Shown one piece after another: positions 1 to 6,834 of a stretch of DNA of 64,000 bases. Position 1 is the stretch's first letter, and the number at the start of each line of letters is the position of its first letter. Made by a program: the position numbers and the translations under genes. The notes below the pieces were generated by a model that saw nothing but the letters and a program-made list of their open reading frames with translations, made no database searches and was not told where the DNA came from. The stretch is from Streptomyces sp. NBC_01591 (GTDB lineage: Bacteria; Actinomycetota; Actinomycetes; Streptomycetales; Streptomycetaceae): assembly GCF_035918155.1 (NCBI RefSeq), contig NZ_CP109329.1, positions 108,744-172,743 of the forward strand, written 5' to 3'.

Positions 1-1
1 G

Positions 2-400
2 GCCGAGTCGGCCGCTGTCCAGTCAGGGCCCGTTCGCGCCTACGGCAGCGCGTTCTCCGTCACCGACGTGCGGACCCAGCGAGTCAACGTGGCGCTCGCC
101 GGGGCGACGGGCCGGCCGGACACCGCGCTGTCCGCCTCCGCGAAAGTGGATCTCTCGGAGATCAGCCGACCGGTGCACTCCGCTTCGTACCGGGTCGACG
201 TCGCGCAGGCCCGATACCAGACCGGCGACAGTCCGGGGGCCCTGGAGCTGCTCCTGGAGGTCGAGGCCGACCAGCCGGAGTGGATCCGCTTCCAGACCCT
301 TGCGGCGGCGACTGTGCAGGAGATGCTGGAGGTGGAGCGTCGTCGTAACTCGACTCTGCGCGGTCTGGCTTCACGACTCGGTGTTGACCCTGCTCTGTAG
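2..400 (+). CDS. C-terminal part of an XRE-type transcriptional regulator (5' end outside window)
   Basis: The reading frame is open from the first bases of the window, so only the last ~132 residues are visible. They contain a helical stretch (RVDVAQARYQTGD, then ALELLLEVEADQPEW) like the TPR-ish C-terminal region of Streptomyces helix-turn-helix regulators. The DNA-binding domain would lie upstream of the window. It sits directly upstream of the graspetide operon on the same strand, which makes it a plausible regulator of that operon, but this is inferred from position only. The stop codon lies inside a strong hairpin. Confidence 0.55.
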   Translation, partial: AESAAVQSGPVRAYGSAFSVTDVRTQRVNVALAGATGRPDTALSASAKVDLSEISRPVHSASYRVDVAQARYQTGDSPGALELLLEVEADQPEWIRFQTLAAATVQEMLEVERRRNSTLRGLASRLGVDPAL

Positions 401-429
401 GTAGGACGCAACGTCCTACCTACAGAGCA
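391..429 (+). terminator. 18-bp perfect hairpin overlapping the regulator stop codon
   Basis: Positions 391-408 and 412-429 are perfect reverse complements with a 3-nt loop. The TAG stop of the preceding gene (398-400) lies within the left arm. No T-run follows, as is common in high-GC actinobacteria. It separates the regulator from the RiPP operon and probably ends or attenuates transcription. Confidence 0.7.
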
Positions 430-567
430 GGCCCGCTGTCGGTTGGTGAACTCTGCCCCTGGGGTGTGATCGCGCGCTCTCATAGCGTGACTCCCATGCC
501 GTGGCGTCGGCCTTGTCAGGATCGGCCGGCACCGTAATTCACTCCACTCCACAGCCCAGGGGTGCCC

Positions 568-777
568 ATGACCACCATCGACTTGCCTCCCGTTCAGTCT
601 CTGTCCGACGGGCAGCAGCGCGGTGCGTATTGCGTCTGGTGCGCGGTCGCGCTGGCCATCGGAATGGCGCACGACCTTGGGCCGCGTCCCATTGACGCGC
701 ACGGTACGGCTGCCAATTGGTTCCCTCGGTGCTGCCGTCGCTGCCGGGACGATCGGGGATCGTCCAAATGGGGATGA
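568..777 (+). CDS. Small Cys-containing protein, first gene of the graspetide operon
   Basis: A 69-residue ORF. The ATG at 568 is chosen over the GTG at 562 because a purine-rich CAGGGG lies just upstream. It has CVWC near the middle and a CCRRC cluster near the C-terminus, which suggests metal binding or structural cysteines. Its stop overlaps the next start as ATGA (774-777), indicating translational coupling. I do not recognise a named family. Coupling to the precursor and maturase genes suggests a role in, or regulation of, the peptide pathway, but this is inference. Confidence 0.55.
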   Translation: MTTIDLPPVQSLSDGQQRGAYCVWCAVALAIGMAHDLGPRPIDAHGTAANWFPRCCRRCRDDRGSSKWG

Positions 778-962
778 CGATCAAGGTGTACGAGGTGGAC
801 CGGCACGGACGGACACGCATTGTCCGTCCGAAGTCCGAGGTCGTCCCGCTCAAGGATCTGCCCCGGACATCCGCGTACCCATCTTGCGAGTGCGCCCGGT
901 GCGGCCAGGGCACACCCCGCCACATTGCAGGACCAACCCGCTACAGGAGGAACGGCACATGA
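774..962 (+). CDS. Small conserved-looking protein coupled to the RiPP precursor gene
   Basis: A 62-residue ORF beginning at the ATG at 774, inside the ATGA overlap with the previous gene. It ends at 960-962, again with an ATGA overlap onto the precursor ATG at 959. The N-terminal half looks like a small beta-rich domain (MTIKVYEVDRHGRTRIVR), and a CECARCGQ cysteine cluster lies in the C-terminal half. No family is recognised. The double coupling makes it very likely translated with the graspetide genes. Confidence 0.55.
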   Translation: MTIKVYEVDRHGRTRIVRPKSEVVPLKDLPRTSAYPSCECARCGQGTPRHIAGPTRYRRNGT

Positions 963-1258
963 TCAGCGCCATTGCGGACCCGCGGGAAGTCTTCCCGCTC
1001 GCGCCCGAAGGAACGCGCACCGTGCGCGGCGACGAGCCGCCGAGCAGCGCGCCCACCCGCCCGTGGGTCCTCCGGTTCGCCCGGACCCCCGATGCCACCC
1101 AGGCCATCGTGAAGCCGCAGGCCGTCTACGACAACGAGTTACAGGTGTCCGTCGGCCTCTACGACGGGCCGCTCCCCTTCATGCAGACCCACACACCCAC
1201 CATCCCGGACGGGTCCGTCGACAACCCGCCGCCGCTCGACGAGGGCCCGAAGGACTGA
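959..1258 (+). CDS. tgmA: ATP-grasp-modified RiPP (graspetide) precursor peptide
   Basis: A 99-residue precursor. An AGGAGG-like Shine-Dalgarno (946-951) precedes the ATG at 959. The leader contains PWVLRFA, resembling the conserved region of putative ATP-grasp target RiPPs. The C-terminal region is rich in Thr with Asp/Glu (THTPTIPDGSVDN, then DEGPKD), the expected acceptors and donors for side-chain ester links. It lies immediately upstream of an ATP-grasp ligase and a PIMT-like methyltransferase, the standard tgmA-tgmB-tgmC order. The product is predicted to be a side-chain-cyclised peptide. Where the leader ends and the core begins cannot be fixed by eye. Confidence 0.82.
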   Translation: MISAIADPREVFPLAPEGTRTVRGDEPPSSAPTRPWVLRFARTPDATQAIVKPQAVYDNELQVSVGLYDGPLPFMQTHTPTIPDGSVDNPPPLDEGPKD

Positions 1259-1262
1259 CCCC

Positions 1263-2228
1263 ATGCCCACCGTCCTCGTGATCGCAGCACGCGACGACTG
1301 GCCGACCGACCGCGTCGTCAAGGCGCTCACGGACGGCGGCGCGGAGGTGTTCCGTATGGACACCGCCGAGTTCCCGCAGGAACTCACCCTTGCCGGGCGC
1401 ATCGACGCCCGGCAAGGGTGGGCCGGCGGACTCACCACCGCCCACCGTGCCGTCGACCTCGCCGACATCTCCGCCGTCTACTACCGCGCCCCGAACCCCT
1501 TCGCCCTTCCCGCTGCCATGTCGGAGCCCGAACGCCGGTTCGCCGCCGCCCAGGCCCGCGCCGGTCTCGGCGGCATCATCACCGCGCTCGACTGCCGATG
1601 GGTCAACCACCCGGCCGCCATGTCCCGCGCCGAGTACAAGCCGCTCCAACTCGCCACCGCCCGGGACAGCGGCCTGACCATCCCGCCGACACTCATCACC
1701 AACACCCCGGACGCCGTCCGGGCGTTCGTCGGCGACGTCGGCGGCTCCGTCATCTGCAAACCGGTCGCCACTCCCGTATTCGTCGAGGGCAACCGGCTGA
1801 AGACCGTGTACACCCACCGCGTCACCGAGGCCGACCTCGACGACCTGCGCGGTATCGACACCACCGCCCACCTCTTCCAGGCATGGGTGGACAAGGCACA
1901 CGAGGTACGCCTGACCGTCGCAGGCGACTGCCTGTTCGCCGCCGAGGTGCATGCCGGCAGTGCCGCTGCACACACCGACTGGCGCAGCGACTACGCCTCG
2001 CTCACCTACCGCACCACCACCACGCCCGACGACGTCGCCGAAGGCGTACGCCGCTACATGTCGGCCCTCGGTCTGCGGTTCGCCGCGATGGACTTCGTAG
2101 TCGGCCCGGACGACGAGTGGACGTTCCTGGAGGCGAACCCGTGCGGCCAGTGGGACTGGATCGAGCACGCCACCGGCCTGGACATCGCGAAGGCCATCGC
2201 CGACGAACTGCTGGGAGTCCCCGCATGA
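1263..2228 (+). CDS. tgmB: ATP-grasp ribosomal peptide maturase
   Basis: 321 residues, starting 4 nt after the precursor stop. The protein matches the ATP-grasp peptide-maturase family (GRASP_SAV_5884 type). It has an N-terminal pre-ATP-grasp region with VYYRAPNPF and RWVNHPAAMSRAEYKP, a nucleotide-binding lysine segment (GGSVICKPV), and the C-terminal metal/ATP motif FLEANPCGQWDWIE near residues 288-301. Such enzymes phosphorylate Asp/Glu side chains of the precursor and form ester or amide bonds with Ser/Thr/Lys. Its stop overlaps the methyltransferase start (ATGA, 2225-2228). Length is normal and the gene looks intact. Confidence 0.9.
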   Translation: MPTVLVIAARDDWPTDRVVKALTDGGAEVFRMDTAEFPQELTLAGRIDARQGWAGGLTTAHRAVDLADISAVYYRAPNPFALPAAMSEPERRFAAAQARAGLGGIITALDCRWVNHPAAMSRAEYKPLQLATARDSGLTIPPTLITNTPDAVRAFVGDVGGSVICKPVATPVFVEGNRLKTVYTHRVTEADLDDLRGIDTTAHLFQAWVDKAHEVRLTVAGDCLFAAEVHAGSAAAHTDWRSDYASLTYRTTTTPDDVAEGVRRYMSALGLRFAAMDFVVGPDDEWTFLEANPCGQWDWIEHATGLDIAKAIADELLGVPA

Positions 2229-3405
2229 ATGCTCCGACCATCGCCCAAGCACGCCCCTACATGGCCGGCCTCGCTGACGAACTGACCCGGTCCGGGGCGA
2301 TCCGGACCTCTGAGTGGTCCCAGGCGTTCTCAAGTGTGCCCCGGCATCTGTTCGTGCCCCGCTGGTTCGGGCAGGAGACGAACGACCGGGCATCGCCGTA
2401 TGGCGCGAGCACCACGGCGTGACCACAGCCGACGACCTGTCCGCCGTCTACCGCGATCAGACGCTCGTGACCGCCCTCGATCCGGACACCGCCGAACAGG
2501 TGGACGGCACCGCATGGACTGGCATCCCCACCTCGTCCAGCACCTTGCCCAGCCTGATGGCCGGAATGCTCGAGGACCTGGCCGTCCAGGACGGCGACCG
2601 CGTCCTCGAGATCGGCACCGGCACCGGCTACAACGCTGCCCTGCTCAGCGCACGCCTCGGCGAACACCTCGTGTACTCCGTCGACATCGACCCCGGCCTC
2701 GTCCGCACCGCGCAGGACCATCTGTCGTCCGCGGGTTTCACGCCGCAGCTCGTTCCCGGCGACGGAACCCAGGGCTATCCCACCGGGGACAGGTTCGACC
2801 GGATCATCGCGACCTGTGCTGTCCAGGCCGTCCCGGCTGCCTGGATCGAGCAGAGCAGGCCCGGAACCATCCTGGTTGCCGACGTCGCCCTCGGTATCGA
2901 GGGAGGGCTCGTCCGCCTGGAGGTCGACGAGCAGGGCCGAGCCCTCGGCCACTTCACCGCGACCGCCGGCCGATTCATGGCGGCCCGCGGCGAGGCCCGC
3001 ACCTACTCAGTGCCGCAACGACCCGAGCGCGCTGCCGAGACAGGCACGTGGCCGTCGTCCGTCACCGCCGCAGACGTGCGCAGCCACTACCCCTTCCGCC
3101 TGCTCCTCGCTCTTTACCTGCCCAGAGCAGAGATCGTGTACCACGTCGACGATTCCGGCGCCATGGCTCTCCAGATCCAGGGACCTGACGGGTCGTGGGC
3201 CCGGTTGCCTCTCGTCGGCGCCGCCGTAGGTACGGTCACCTGCGGCGGCGACCCCGGCCTCCGGACCCGGGCCGAGGAAGCATGGCGCTGGTGGAACGAT
3301 GCGGGCCGCCCCTCGCACGACAGATTCGGCTATGCCCGTGAGGCAGACGGGACCGCGTACGTCTGGCACATCCCCGACGGGACCCGTTGGGACATCCCCG
3401 TCTGA
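2225..3405 (+). CDS. tgmC: PIMT-like methyltransferase of the ATP-grasp peptide system, apparent frameshift
   Basis: The ATG at 2225 overlaps the maturase stop. Residues 1-55 (MNAPTIAQARPYMAGL to FGQETNDR) read in one frame that stops at 2422. The rest (GIAVWREHHGV, then VLEIGTGTGYNAALL) continues in a second frame to 3405. Adding one G to the GGG run at 2388-2390 joins them seamlessly as NDR-GIAVW. The SAM-binding motif EIGTGTGYN and the overall pattern match the methyltransferases of ATP-grasp RiPP clusters, which are related to protein-L-isoaspartate O-methyltransferase. The frameshift may be a real mutation, a sequencing error in a G run, or recoding. Without correction the full protein would not be made. 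Confidence 0.78.
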
Positions 3406-3460
3406 CTGCCAAACGCTCCGATGACCGACGCCGTACCCGCACGAGCGGCGGTACTGATCT

Positions 3461-3500
3461 CCCACTCGTGGCTGCATCGCGCCGGCCAGCCACGAGTGGG
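3461..3500 (+). terminator. 14-bp perfect hairpin after the graspetide operon
   Basis: CCCACTCGTGGCTG (3461-3474) and its exact reverse complement (3487-3500) flank a 12-nt loop, about 55 nt after the methyltransferase stop. This probably terminates the tgm operon. The right arm abuts the orphan CRISPR repeat. Confidence 0.65.
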
Positions 3501-3501
3501 C

Positions 3502-3530
3502 CTGCTTCCCGCACCCGCGGGGATGGCCCG
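3502..3530 (+). repeat. Orphan degenerate type I-E CRISPR repeat
   Basis: This 29-nt segment matches the repeat of the array at 6474-6685 at all but about four positions (core CCCGCGGGGATGG retained). It is followed by a stretch (GCGAGTTCCACATCCACTCC) that also follows the last repeat of that array. It is best read as the trailer end of a second, collapsed array or a duplicated trailer. Confidence 0.7.
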
Positions 3531-3645
3531 GCAACACTCCCCCCAGGCGAGTTCCACATCCACTCCCTGGTTCGAACCTGCGCATTCACGAGGCCCGTTC
3601 AGTGTCGCCTCGTTCAGAACGAAGCCAGCCATGGTCGGGTCGGTT

Positions 3646-3663
3646 TGTTGTCCGCGGACAACA
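3646..3663. promoter_or_regulatory. Dispersed palindrome, copy 1
   Basis: A perfect 18-bp dyad, TGTTGTCCGCGGACAACA. It is preceded by AGAACGAAGCCAGCC and followed ~35 nt later by GAAGTGTCAGT. The same elements recur near 8860-8945, 13800-13880 and 19133-19181. An operator or a plasmid-maintenance site is plausible; the function is not known to me. Confidence 0.5.
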
Positions 3664-3844
3664 TGTCGTCCTACACGGGAACGCCAGCCGTTCCGAGACA
3701 AGAAGTGTCAGTTGCATGGGCGGTTGTGTACGGCAAAGTTCCCGGCCGCGTGGCGCGGCTCATCAGTCACGTGCCGCCCGACCACCTGATGCGAGGGAGC
3801 GCCGCCCAGCCTGTGTCGCGCGGGCGGCGCCCCATTTACCGGGG

Positions 3845-4651
3845 TCAGTTTCCGTATCGGGTGACGGGGCGTGGGGACGGCTGTAGGGCCTGGTGCAGCA
3901 GCTTCCCCGCCCGTTGCCGCCACCGTGATGGACTCGCTGACCAGCCGCGGAGAGCGGGCGGCTCTGGTTCGGAGAGGAGGGGAACCGCATGCGGCTCCGC
4001 CCGTTGCCGCTCCGTCTGCTGCAACTGCCCGGTAGTGGGCGCAGGCAGGCCGCGCCGGTAGGCGTTGACTCGCTCCCAAGCCTGCTCCCACAGCAGGGCT
4101 TCGGGTGTTCCGGGCTGCACCCTGCCGCACACCCTCACGAAGGTGAGCAGAAGGGTCTTGGAGGGCGTCCGCTTGCCGCTGAGGACCGCGCTCAGAGAGC
4201 TGCGCGGCAGGAAGCTGACGCCGTTCTCGATGGCAGCCAGCTCCAGCTTTCGCAGGGTCTTGTTGCCGTGGTCGAACCGCAGGGCGCGCATGGCGTCCAG
4301 CAGTTCGAGCGGCTCACAGATGTACTGAGGTGGGAGCACGGGACGGCGGTGCTGCGGCCGGGTGCCGGGCGGGGCCATAGCGGCTTCCGCCTTCTTCCAC
4401 AGGCGCTCGGCGTGCCGTTCGTCCCCGCCGCACACGCGGACGTAGTCCTGGACGACAGCCCAGGTGGGCAGCCGATTGCCTCGGTCAGCCTGGAAGAACC
4501 GCAGGTGAGAGACCGGCTGGTGAGATTCACGAGTCGCAAGATGCGCCATCTGGCGATAGCTCAAACCCGAGCGCTGGCGCAGCGACCCAAGCCACTGCGC
4601 CAGCTCAGCTACGGGTGCGGGCGTCGCCAGGGCGCTGGTGTCGCACCCCAT
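3845..4651 (-). CDS. XRE-family helix-turn-helix regulator
   Basis: 268 residues on the minus strand. The N-terminus (about residues 15-70) has a typical Streptomyces XRE fold: LAQWLGSLRQRSGLSYRQMA, followed by LPTWAVVQDYVRVCGG. A second similar helical block occurs around residues 125-190 (LELAAIENGVSFLPRSSLSAV), so it may hold two HTH-like domains. A GGGGGAG Shine-Dalgarno precedes the ATG. It lies 10 nt downstream of a small two-TM protein, forming a two-gene operon. It probably controls transcription; its target is unknown. Confidence 0.7.
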   Translation of the reverse strand: MGCDTSALATPAPVAELAQWLGSLRQRSGLSYRQMAHLATRESHQPVSHLRFFQADRGNRLPTWAVVQDYVRVCGGDERHAERLWKKAEAAMAPPGTRPQHRRPVLPPQYICEPLELLDAMRALRFDHGNKTLRKLELAAIENGVSFLPRSSLSAVLSGKRTPSKTLLLTFVRVCGRVQPGTPEALLWEQAWERVNAYRRGLPAPTTGQLQQTERQRAEPHAVPLLSEPEPPALRGWSASPSRWRQRAGKLLHQALQPSPRPVTRYGN

Positions 4652-4661
4652 GACGCTCCCC

Positions 4662-4898
4662 CTACACGCGGTGTGCGGAGAACACAGCGACCGTCCGGCG
4701 GACGAGTTCCACCGCCAGCAGGCCGCCGATGGTGATCGTTGCGATGACGGTCTCCAGGTTCTGCCACCAGGCCGCCAGGCCGGCGGTCAGGCTCACCACC
4801 ACCACGATGATGACCACGGCCGGAGTCGGCAGCAGAGAGCTGCCATTCCTCACCGGGCTCTGCACACACGATGCGTGCGCGTGCTCGCGAATATTCAT
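4662..4898 (-). CDS. Small two-TM membrane protein
   Basis: 78 residues. The ATG (complement of 4896-4898) is preceded by GAGGAGAAA, a strong ribosome site. Two hydrophobic segments are visible: AVVIIVVVVSLTAGLAAWW (about residues 27-45) and TITIGGLLAVELV (about 52-64). It lies directly upstream of the XRE regulator on the same strand. Small membrane proteins like this are common in Streptomyces mobile DNA. No specific family is recognised. Confidence 0.65.
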   Translation of the reverse strand: MNIREHAHASCVQSPVRNGSSLLPTPAVVIIVVVVSLTAGLAAWWQNLETVIATITIGGLLAVELVRRTVAVFSAHRV

Positions 4899-5272
4899 TT
4901 TTCTCCTCGGTCGTTGCCACTCGACGCGAGGCTCCGTATGCGACGATCCCCCGGCCTTGCAGAGCCGGAGGATCCAGAGCCTCATTGGACACCTTCCTGC
5001 CCCCGCTTCAACGCGGTAAAGGCCGTTCCAGTGCCCGCGTTTCATCGCGTCCCGTGTTGCGGTGACAGCCCGTCAGTACAAAGACCCAGGTCATCCGACG
5101 CACCCCGTGCCCTGTGTTTCGTGGCGACCGGCAGTGGTCCCGCTTCTGCCCTCTGTGAGACCTTGCCTGGGACGGATGAAACAACGAATGTTTGGGGACA
5201 TCAACGCACAGGGCGACCGGGGTCGACCGGGCACCTGACGATCTCCAGCCGAGCGAGAGGGAGGGACCTGAC

Positions 5273-6010
5273 ATGGCAATGATCTTGGTACTGGACGCGG
5301 AACGCTTCTCGTCCGTGCGAGAAGAGCCGGTCCCTGCCTCTGCGGTCGAGCCGGCCAAACGTCAACTCGTCCTCACCCTCGCCCGTGCCGTGCGGTTACT
5401 GCGCCGCCAGTCGCGGTTGAGCTCTCGCGAGACGGCACTGATTTCGCTGCGGGCGACCGCCATCGGGCTGCCGCCGAGACTGCACCAGTCCAGTGTGGGC
5501 AGTTGGCCTGGGGACGGGGGAATCGCCGTCTCCAAGGATCTGCCTGTCTCCGACGGGTTCTGGCCCCACCGGAACGGGCTCAAGTGGCTACGCCAGACGT
5601 TCGCCTCACGGCCTGGTGGGTGGCCGACGCACAAGCGCCGACGTCGGGAAGAGGCCAGCAGGGGTCCGGGCGGCATGTCTGCTTCCCATTCGAGAGGTGG
5701 GGTCACTGCTCGGCGGTCGTCTCGGGTCGACGAAGCCCGTTCAGGACAGGCTGCTCTGCGGTTGAGCAGCGCAGGCAGGCCGCCGCCGGCCTGCGACAGG
5801 ACTCCGCCCGGCGAAGCAGGCCACTCGCGCGTTTCCTGCTGCGCTCTGCACCGCATCTCACCGGTTTCGGCATCGCGCCGATGCGTCGCGCCCGTGTGCC
5901 CTCCAGCGGTATGTCACGGGGTGGATCGAGCCCGGCCTTCCCGCTGGCATTCCCGCTGTCCTGGCCTGCCCCGGCTCCTTTCGCACGCCTTCCTCACCGC
6001 CGATTCGTAG
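5273..6010 (+). CDS. Hypothetical protein, probably degenerate in its 3' half
   Basis: The ATG at 5273 follows a good GAGGGAGGG ribosome site. The first ~75 residues (MAMILVLDAERFSS, then LVLTLARAVRLLRRQS) look like a real helical protein. The remainder is low-complexity Arg/Ser/Pro/Gly, suggesting the frame is not conserved beyond about 5500. No family is recognised. It may be a truncated or frameshifted gene. Confidence 0.3.
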   Translation: MAMILVLDAERFSSVREEPVPASAVEPAKRQLVLTLARAVRLLRRQSRLSSRETALISLRATAIGLPPRLHQSSVGSWPGDGGIAVSKDLPVSDGFWPHRNGLKWLRQTFASRPGGWPTHKRRRREEASRGPGGMSASHSRGGVTARRSSRVDEARSGQAALRLSSAGRPPPACDRTPPGEAGHSRVSCCALHRISPVSASRRCVAPVCPPAVCHGVDRARPSRWHSRCPGLPRLLSHAFLTADS

Positions 6011-6231
6011 GCGACATATCTCTCTCGTCTGGCCCCTAGTCTCGGGCTCGTTCAAGATCGATTCGATACGGGGCTAACGGCGGTGCATCTCAGAACGTTT
6101 CCTCTGCCGCTCTTCATCCGCGGCCTATGATCGCGGTCTCCCCGGCCGTTGCCACTCGATACAACAGGGGATCGGGCGGTCTTTGTTGCAGCGAAGCCCG
6201 TCCATGGCACGACCAGCGGTCGTGCCTCCGG

Positions 6232-6279
6232 CGTCCGGTGGCCCGCCTGTTCCCGAAGAGGGAGACGGGCCACCGGACG
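6232..6279. terminator. 14-bp inverted repeat, terminator-like
   Basis: CGTCCGGTGGCCCG (6232-6245) pairs exactly with 6266-6279 across a 20-nt loop. It lies in the gene-free stretch before the CRISPR leader and could end transcription from the left. Confidence 0.5.
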
Positions 6280-6473
6280 TCGAGCTACAGGTGGGTGCGG
6301 TCGGCTGGGCGGGACTGCCCGGTTGGGGCAGTCGCTGAACATCGATGACCGCGGGCCCGTCACAGCCCCAGCGGCGCCTTGCTGGCGAAAGGTCGGTTTT
6401 TGGTTCAATGCCGGATTCGCTGAAACTGCTTCAAAAGCGCCTCGACTGAGGGAAGAATGGCAGGTCAGGGAGC

Positions 6474-6685
6474 CTGCTCCCCGCGCCCGCGGGGATGGTC
6501 CCGGGAGAGCCTACCGCCGTCACCGGCCCGACCGCTGCTCCCCGCGCCCGCGGGGATGGTCCCCGCCATTCCAGTTGGTGGACACCTGGCTGAGTCTGCT
6601 CCCCGCGCCCGCGGGGATGGTTCCGAGGCCGTGAACTTCACCCTCACCGGCTCCACCTGCTCCCCGCGCCCGCGGGGATGGCCCC
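6474..6685 (+). CRISPR. Short type I-E CRISPR array: 4 repeats, 3 spacers
   Basis: Repeats of 29 nt start at 6474, 6535, 6596 and 6657, separated by three 32-nt spacers (6503-6534, 6564-6595, 6625-6656). Repeats 1 and 2 are identical, repeat 3 has one change near its end, and repeat 4 differs again there. Increasing degeneracy to the right puts the leader on the left, where a more AT-rich stretch (around 6395-6445) is seen. The palindromic CCCGCGCCCGCGGGG core is typical of actinobacterial I-E systems. No cas gene is present in the window, so the array would depend on cas genes elsewhere or be inactive. Confidence 0.93.
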
Positions 6686-6834
6686 AGCGACACTCTCGCC
6701 GGGCGAGTTCCACATCCACTCCCTGTCGTTGGACGCGAGAACGTCATCGGGTTGGCCATGAGAAGTGTCAGTAGCCGCCCAATGCCGCCAGGCATCGCAG
6801 AGTTGTGTCAGCGGTGGATGGCAGCATCGGGCGC

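Noticed and set aside
3502..3530. A second CRISPR array
   Set aside because: Only one repeat is present; no second repeat at 61-nt spacing on either side. It is reported as an orphan repeat instead.
5362..5856. Minus-strand frame opposite the weak ORF at 5273-6010
   Set aside because: No ribosome site, no recognisable motif, and Arg/Ser/Pro-rich content typical of shadow frames.
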